Source: Hyparrhenia diplandra (Eukaryota; Streptophyta; Magnoliopsida; Poales; Poaceae). Taken from it: a stretch of 64,000 bases of DNA. Numbering within the stretch: position 1 is the stretch's first letter; every line of letters starts with the position of its first letter. The position numbers and the translations under genes were made by a program. Shown here one piece after another: positions 58,538-64,000 of this stretch. A model generated the notes under the pieces. The model ran no database searches, was not told the origin of the DNA, and worked only from the letters and a program-made list of their open reading frames with translations. Location of the stretch: positions 62,001 through 126,000 of the forward strand of contig JADLZK010008797.1 of NCBI GenBank assembly GCA_015847255.1, written 5' to 3'.

Positions 58538-58880
58538 CGATGGATTAGCTGGTTGGGTTCTTTGTGGTGAAACCTGTCCAACAGGGTTCAAGTCCTCAAT
58601 CTGGCACTAGTGCTTGTATTTTTCTGGATTTATTCCAGAATTTTTCGGCGCTATGCATTTTGCATTTTCTTAGATTTATTTCAGAATTTTCCGGCGCTAT
58701 GCATTAAATGGTAGGCGATGTCCACGTCGACAGTGAGGCGCGTGTGGTGACTTCGTGAACTTAAGATCTGCTAGCTTGGTCCTTTGAAGGTGCTCATAGG
58801 GGTAGGGTTAGCATACGTGTGTTCATAGGGGGAGTAAGTGTGTTGCTCGTCTAGGTTGTACCGCGTGTAATCAAAAAAAA
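58538..58880 (+). mobile_element. tRNA-derived SINE with 15-bp target duplication
   Basis: It is flanked by perfect 15-bp direct repeats GTTATTAAAATTCAG (58523-58537 and 58881-58895), the mark of LINE-type retroposition. It has an A-box-like GGATTAGCTGGTTGGG, a B-box GGGTTCAAGTCCT (58584-58596) and an A8 tail ending at 58880. The body shares CCGGCGCTATGCATT, GTAGGCGATGTCC and TCATAGGGGTAGGG with the SINE at 26765. The CGGCGCTATGCATT segment is present twice (about 58648 and 58692), an internal tandem duplication. Confidence 0.93.
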
Positions 58881-59134
58881 GTTATTAAAATTCAGAAAAA
58901 ATAATATACAATATTTTCTTCATCTTCCAAAATATTCAATATTAGGCATATCCGTAATTTTTTATGTAGTGTGGACATGTTTATTTTATAAGGTTTAGAT
59001 TGCCAGATAACTGATGAATTAACAGAAAGGAAAAATAAATACACCTGTGTAAGCACACAGTAGGCACCATAGTTATTTCTACTAACTCGCAACAATAAGA
59101 CTCTGGAGCTCAGCAAACCAGAGCTTTAAGTGTG

Positions 59135-59743
59135 GTAAGTCTTCCGCGCCGACCAGTCGGGCGTAATCCCCTGTGGTGGGCTAGCCCACGGCCCGCACGG
59201 AGATGACGACGACGGCGGCTGCCGGTCTGCGCCTTTTCCCCTCCCTCTTCCGCCTCCCCGACTGTAAAATCCGGCCGACCGGCCTGGCGGCGATCGTCAG
59301 CATGGCGGTGGTCGGCGGTTCGACTGGCGGTGAGCGAGGCGGCAGCGATGCCATCGAGCCGGCTGGGGTAGGATTCATTCGACTGGGTTTGGGTAGGTGG
59401 CGGGGACAAGCAGCGGCGAAGTAGGGGAGCGCAGGGTCGCCGGAGCTGGACAAGACGACCTAGGGTTAGGGTTTTAGCCGGGGAAGGGAAGGAAGGCGGC
59501 CGTCGTAGGCGCTAGGGTTCCCCCGAGCTCCGGCGAGCTAGGGCGGCCCTAGCTTGCCGGAGCTCCAGGAAACCCTAGCTCTCGCGGGCGAGGGGGGGCG
59601 GTGGGAAGGGAGGGGGGGGGCGTCGTCGTTCCTATTTGGAGGAAGACGACGTCGGCGTCGTCATGAGGAAGAAGATGGAGGGGGCATATTGGTGGGCGGG
59701 CTGCGTCTTATTGGGCCTGACCTAGCCGGCGCATAGCACGCCC
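59135..59743. mobile_element. GC-rich TIR element (MULE-like), member 2
   Basis: It is flanked by a direct repeat of up to 11 bp, CTTTAAGTGTG (59124-59134 and 59744-59754). The left end GTAAGTCTTCCGCGCCGACC and the inverted right end GGGCGTGCTATGCGCCGGC are related to those of the element at 28271. The interior is GC-rich, with frames on both strands and a TCCGGCGAGCTAGGG / CCCTAGCTTGCCGGA palindrome near 59530-59560. There is no transposase. Confidence 0.62.
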
Positions 59744-60136
59744 CTTTAAGTGTGCCCACGTATCTTCGTGCTCACATTTCTGATGGAAGTTCACACCACA
59801 CGAAAAGGAAAAGTGAACTCACCACACTATCCAATAGGTCACTACTCACTATCAATCAGAAAGAATGTCTGAAATGAACTACCCAACTTAATATGAAGAC
59901 AAGACAAATGATACATGTGAAGGAGAAGTCAAATGATACACGAACTTTGAGCAAATTACATCCAGAATCCTCAAACCAAAGAAACAACAGCCATCTAGTC
60001 TAGGATGTAGAAGTACATGATTCATTACCATGTTGAAACTTTTGCACCAAAGCACAGCCTGATTAAGCAGTCACAACTACTAATTATTCTGTAGAGAGGC
60101 AGAAACACGAGTGTTACACACGCCCTCCCGCACCGC

Positions 60137-60196
60137 CTAGCACTCCCGCTCAGTCTTCCTGGCAGCCTGCCGCGTCAGGCCGGCCACCTCGGTGCA
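60137..60196 (-). pseudogene. Isolated C-terminal exon-like sequence
   Basis: After a good acceptor (TTTGTTCTGCAG) the minus strand reads CTEVAGLTRQAARKTEREC and stop. It looks like an authentic last exon of 19 codons with 3' UTR-like AT-rich DNA beyond it. No upstream exon was found before the MITE at 60266. I do not recognise the protein. It may be a relic or a chance frame. Confidence 0.3.
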
Positions 60197-60265
60197 CTGC
60201 AGAACAAACCACAGGGCGCTTGCGGATGCGCGTAGTGCCCAACAAACTCGGATGATGCTTTATAC

Positions 60266-60501
60266 ACCCTCCGTCCAAAAAAAATATCGTTTTAGTTTTT
60301 TTCATACATCATGTTTGATCACTCGTCTTAATTTAAAAAGTTATATGAATATCTTCTATCTCGTTATGACTTATTTATCATTAGTGATACTTTAATATTA
60401 ATTTATCTATTTTATAATTTATACAAAAATTTTTAAACACGAAGCGGTCAAACACGATGTCTGAAAGTAAAAAAAAAACCCTCCTTTTGGGACGGACGGA
60501 G
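60266..60501. mobile_element. Stowaway-type MITE
   Basis: It has TA flanks (60264-60265 and 60502-60503) and ends CACCCTCCGTCC and the inverse GGACGGACGGAG. The interior GTTATGACTTATTTATCATT is shared with the element at 63117. It is 236 bp with no coding frame. Confidence 0.88.
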
Positions 60502-60982
60502 TATGCTATAGGTTGGGGAACCTGGTTGCTCTACAGGGAATGCCAACATGGAGCGTTCTAACTCTTTGAGGTGTGGGGCCAGCACTTGCGTACGTCAACT
60601 ATGTCTTTTGCTATTTTTCTTTTACCACTGTATTATTATTATAGTATAAAGAAACACGCTTTCCTTCTGAACCACTGAACCACACATAAAGTCCAATTCT
60701 GATACCTGTCTCTAATGAGAGTGTCCCAATCACGAATAACGCTCGCTGCCCCGTTCAGTGGGTTAGAATAATTCTGGGTTTGTTTTTTGTTCGATGAACC
60801 ATTAATTTTAGACTAGATGAAATGACAAGTCTTGAGCTCGTCCGATGAATTTAGAGAAATGACTCAAAGTCTTCATACTTTGTCGTATCATAATTACTCT
60901 TTGATGAAACGACAAGTCCTGAGCTCGTCTGAGTATTTTTTTTTATTAATTAACTTTGGGACGGATGACTTGACAATGGATC

Positions 60983-61740
60983 TCAGTTTGGACACTTTTT
61001 AACCGAAAACTGCAGACCGAACCGAACCGAAAAGTCTAATTTTTCGGTTTTTCAGGTTCGGTTTTCATACCGAACCGAGAAACCGAAGAACTGAAATATG
61101 CTGGAGCGTGGCGATCAACACTCTGCACCTCGGTCTAGCAAGCCTCCATAACTTATCAGGGATAGCCCAACAAGGCCCATCAAGCTATTGGTCGTCCCAC
61201 CTCCACCTCTCCACTTCACCCCGACACACTGTTCCCCAATCCTGCACGCGGCCGCACTCAATCTCTTCCTCAATTCCTCCTCTTGGGCGCTGGGCGGAAC
61301 CCTAGCCCTAGCTACCAATTCGCGAGCACAGTGGGGGGGTAGGCGTCTTGGGGCGGCGGGCGCAATGGCGGCGGCTGTAGAGGCGGCACCACATTTGTGG
61401 GCAGCGTTGCGAGCGTGAGTAGGCGGCGGCGAGCGGCTGTAGAGGCGGCGACACGCGGCCTAGTGGAGCATGGAGCGGGCTCGCAGAGGTGGCCGGTGCG
61501 GCTCATGGAGCAGGGGGAGGGGAAGATCGACGATGGGGCCATAGCGGACTACGATTTTTTTTCACTAAACTTCAATCGGTTCGGTTTTAACTAAAAAACC
61601 GAGGTAGTAAACCCGAAACCAAACCTATCAGTTTTCAGTTTAGGAAAAAACCGATCGGTGCTTCATCGTGGAAAACCGAAATTTCTAGAAACCGAAAAAA
61701 CCGAACCAAATTATTGGTTTAAACCAAATGCCCAGGCTGA
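60983..61740. mobile_element. hAT-type element B with GC-rich cargo
   Basis: A perfect 8-bp target duplication AATGGATC lies at 60975-60982 and 61741-61748. The termini are TCAGTTTGGACAC and, inverted from the right, TCAGCCTGGGCAT. The arms contain repeated ACCGAACCGAA / TTCGGTTTTTC motifs like element A. The GC-rich centre (61100-61560) looks like a plant 5' region: a pyrimidine-rich leader, ACCCTAGCCCTAG and an ATG with a short Ala-rich frame at 61364. It ends without a domain and there is no transposase. Confidence 0.82.
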
Positions 61741-61748
61741 AATGGATC

Positions 61749-62129
61749 AACCAATTTTGTAATTTTCTTCCACTTCCATCCAAAAAAGAAAATATTGCGA
61801 AGCGAGGAGAGGTAACCATTAGTCACGCGTTACTGTACTATTGACTTGAGGTTGGTCCAAATTGAGAAATACGAGCATTATGCTTTCTTGGGTGCTTCCA
61901 TTGCATCTCCGTCAACAACTCGAAGTCATTGTATGCTTCCATGTCTTCCACGCCAAAGAGTTGTTTGGTCCTTGATTATCGTGTGGTATCCGTCCAGGCC
62001 GGTCTTTTGACTTAGTTTGCGAATATTTTTACTCGAAAACTTTCAATTTCTATTTGTGCATAGGATTAGTTTAGTCTAGTCAACGCATCCACAGCAAGCG
62101 GAACAGTTAATAGTGTGCTATCCGATTTA
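61749..62129. other. Intergenic, nothing recognised
   Basis: Moderately AT-rich sequence without a coding frame, repeat or RNA gene that I can identify. Confidence 0.4.
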
Positions 62130-62322
62130 GGGGCGGTTTGGTTTAGGCACTTTTTTAGTCATTGAGAAAAAAAAAAATCCCTTTTAGGCCCTACTAAACC
62201 AAATAGGGAGGGACTTTTGAGACTTTTTCTCTATTATTAGTCCCTAAAAGACTCTTTTAGAGGAATTTTTTTATTAGTCTCTAAGATTAAAAAAGTTTAG
62301 TCCCTAGAAACCAAACAACACC
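62130..62322. mobile_element. hAT-like MITE
   Basis: The ends GGGGCGGTTTGGTTTAGGCA and the inverse of TTTCTAGG...GGTGTTGTTTGG are partly inverted. The interior carries several GTCCCTAAAAGACTC / GGGACTTTTGAGAC pieces. It is the same family as the element at 62477, and both are followed by TTAATAT. Confidence 0.65.
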
Positions 62323-62476
62323 TTAATATCGAATCTAGGGACGGCGTCAGGGATATTGGAACCTAATGATGACTGCCCAACTTCAATCACAGGTGGTGCT
62401 GAAGGTAACCAGGTAGGACAAGGGATTAAGTTAAAATCCGAAAATAAACGTTTAAGTATACCATATGGAGCACTTT

Positions 62477-62661
62477 AGGTGTTGTTTGGTTCCTAGGGAC
62501 TAAACTTATTTTAGTCTTAGGGACTAGTAAAGAAAAGTCCCTCCAAGAGAGTCTTTTAGGGACTAATAGAAAAGTTTCAAAAAGTCGTTCCTTGTTTGGT
62601 AGGAACTAAAATGGACTTTTTTAGACCTAAGGACTAAAAAGTCCCTAAACCAAACAACCCC
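62477..62661. mobile_element. hAT-like MITE
   Basis: The left end AGGTGTTGTTTGGTTCCTAG and the inverted right end AGGGGTTGTTTGGTTTAGGG are terminal inverted repeats. The interior has AGTCCCTCCAAGAGAGTC and CTTAGGGACTA. No target duplication could be fixed. Confidence 0.72.
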
Positions 62662-62667
62662 TTAATA

Positions 62668-62804
62668 TTCCCTCCATTCCAAATTATAAGACTTTTGGCT
62701 TTTTTAGATGCATTTTCTTTACTATGCATCTAGTGTCTAGATACAAAGTAAAAGGAAATGTATCTAGAAAAGCCAAAAAGTCTTATAATTTGAAATGTAG
62801 GTAG
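62668..62804. mobile_element. Stowaway-like MITE
   Basis: The ends TTCCCTCCATTCCAAATTAT and the inverse ATAATTTGAAATGTAGG form inverted arms. An inner GTGTCTAGATACAAAGTAAA is present, as in the element at 46480. It is AT-rich and non-coding. Confidence 0.68.
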
Positions 62805-63116
62805 TAGTTATTTAAAATACAAAGTTTAATAAACACCAAAACAACTACTTTAGTAGTCATGTGATGGAACTAATCCTAAAAAAAAAAAAATTGGGAACTA
62901 AATTACTGTTTACAGAATTTAGAATGAAAAGAAGTTTTGAATGATACTTGAGAGATCAAAGTAACTTTTGGCCTCTCAGTGAGTAGGTTAGACCGTGGAA
63001 TTGACTGAGGGATTGCGTTTGGGTCACGCAATGTCGGATCCATGAGGAAGAAGAGACAACATTTGGAGGTGACAGCGGGCCCGGGGATAAAGGTTGTTCG
63101 ACTATACTCCCCTACG

Positions 63117-63347
63117 TCCCAAAAAAAGAGTGTCGTTTTAGGTTTTTTCATATATCATGTTTGACCATCCATCTGATTCAAAAAGTTTCATTAATGTTTT
63201 CAATTTTGTTATGACTTATTTATCATTAGAGATACTTTAATGCTAATTTATCTATTTTATATATAATTTATAATTTTTTTAATAAAAGGCTTGATCAAAC
63301 ACGATGTATGAAAGTAAGAAATAACATTTTTTTTTGGACGGAGGGAG
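63117..63347. mobile_element. Stowaway-type MITE
   Basis: It has TA flanks (63115-63116 and 63348-63349) and ends CTCCCCTACGTCCC and the inverse GGACGGAGGGAG. The interior is very similar to 60266-60501 (CATGTTTGACCATCC, GTTATGACTTATTTATCATT), showing recent family activity. Confidence 0.88.
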
Positions 63348-63724
63348 TATGACTATCGCTGACCGCGTGCACTATGTGAAAAATATCTATCCATCCAAAA
63401 AGAATGTATACAGTAGATCTTTTTATTAACTTTGACTATATTTATAAAAAATAGTATCAATATTAATTTATACATTTTATTATGAAAATATAATTATATC
63501 TTAAATATATTTATTATGAAAAATATACTACAATGTAATTATACCTAATACATGTTATAGATTTTAGTAGTTTTATATATTTGATCAAACTTAAAAGTTT
63601 AACTTTTTAAAGGGATATTTCTCTCCCTCGCTTTTCTATATGTCCAATATGCATCTCACTGTCTCCTATCTACATCTCAGTGTTGCCATCTACAAGTTTT
63701 GAATCTAAATCCAACACTAGACTA

Positions 63725-64000
63725 CACTACTACAAAATTAATTTTGCAACGCACTTGGATTTCATTAAACGCGGCGGTTATTTAGAAAACCGCCATGGTT
63801 AATATCTCGATTTATCGTGGCGGTTATTTTTTATTAACCATGGTGGTTAACCGTCCACGGTAAATCAATTAATCGTAGCGGTTTTTTATAAAAAAACCAC
63901 CATGGTTAATGTGGCCCAATCACCCAACCCAAAAGAGTCCATACCGGTCCACTAACAATTTGGACCATATAAAATGAAACCCCCCACACTTCACTCACGA
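63725..64000 (+). mobile_element. 5' end of a CACTA element running off the window
   Basis: The terminus CACTACTACAAAATTAATTT begins at 63725. It is followed by repeated subterminal motifs AACCGCCATGGTTAAT and inverse forms (TTAACCATGGTGGTT). The element extends past 64000, so its transposase content is unknown. Confidence 0.7.

Overview
This window is nuclear DNA from a grass (Poaceae), probably a panicoid, though I cannot fix the species. The reasons are: dense Stowaway, Tourist and hAT MITEs with the 'CTCCCTCCGTCC' type of end; CACTA elements with repeated GGGGCGGCT-type subterminal motifs; a tRNA-derived cereal SINE; an RTE-type LINE; very GC-rich 5' exons in an AT-rich background; and a class I plant metallothionein, CYP71, CC-NBS-LRR and PGG-domain genes with introns. 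There is nothing prokaryotic: no operon, phage or CRISPR.

Layout. 1-3.4 kb: LTR-retrotransposon-like debris followed by a CACTA derivative. 3.8-7.6 kb: a two-exon CYP71-family P450 on the minus strand, broken by two one-base shifts, with an hAT element of perfect 8-bp target duplication in its intron. 8.1-12.7 kb: a decayed Ty1/copia element. 12.7-15.4 kb: extra copies of the P450 3' flank, interrupted by the 5' part of a PIF/Harbinger element with an ORF1 remnant. 16.2-19.2 kb: a minus-strand gene with five tandem PGG domains, the first two intact and the rest broken. 19.5-30 kb: gene-poor, with MITEs, a SINE and GC-rich TIR elements. 30.1-34.5 kb: a minus-strand CC-NBS-LRR gene with five one-base frame breaks. 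35.8-38.4 kb: an intact five-exon mitochondrial-type Obg GTPase in divergent orientation. 40.8-41.5 kb: a second, decayed NLR end. 41.9 kb: tRNA-Lys(CUU). 42.1-44.5 kb: an RTE-like LINE. 46.9-47.4 kb: an intact class I metallothionein. 49.7-53.2 kb (5' leader to about 54.4 kb): a MUSTANG-type domesticated Mutator transposase gene with PB1, MULE and SWIM domains. 54.6-64 kb: transposons, including two related hAT elements with GC-rich gene-like interiors, a SINE with a 15-bp target duplication, and a CACTA terminus running off the window.

No operon-like cooperation is expected. The genes are independent: organelle ribosome assembly (Obg), metal binding (metallothionein), immunity (NLR), specialised metabolism (P450) and a domesticated transposase. 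The most consequential observation is that frame breaks in the P450, PGG, NLR and MUSTANG genes are nearly all single-base length differences in short homopolymers. That pattern could be independent pseudogenisation, but it also fits residual assembly error, so 'pseudogene' calls here are conditional. I found no convincing undescribed molecular system. The best leads are the five-PGG protein, the substituted catalytic position in the MUSTANG gene, the acidic insertion inside the Obg fold, and the GC-carrying hAT-like and MULE-like elements.
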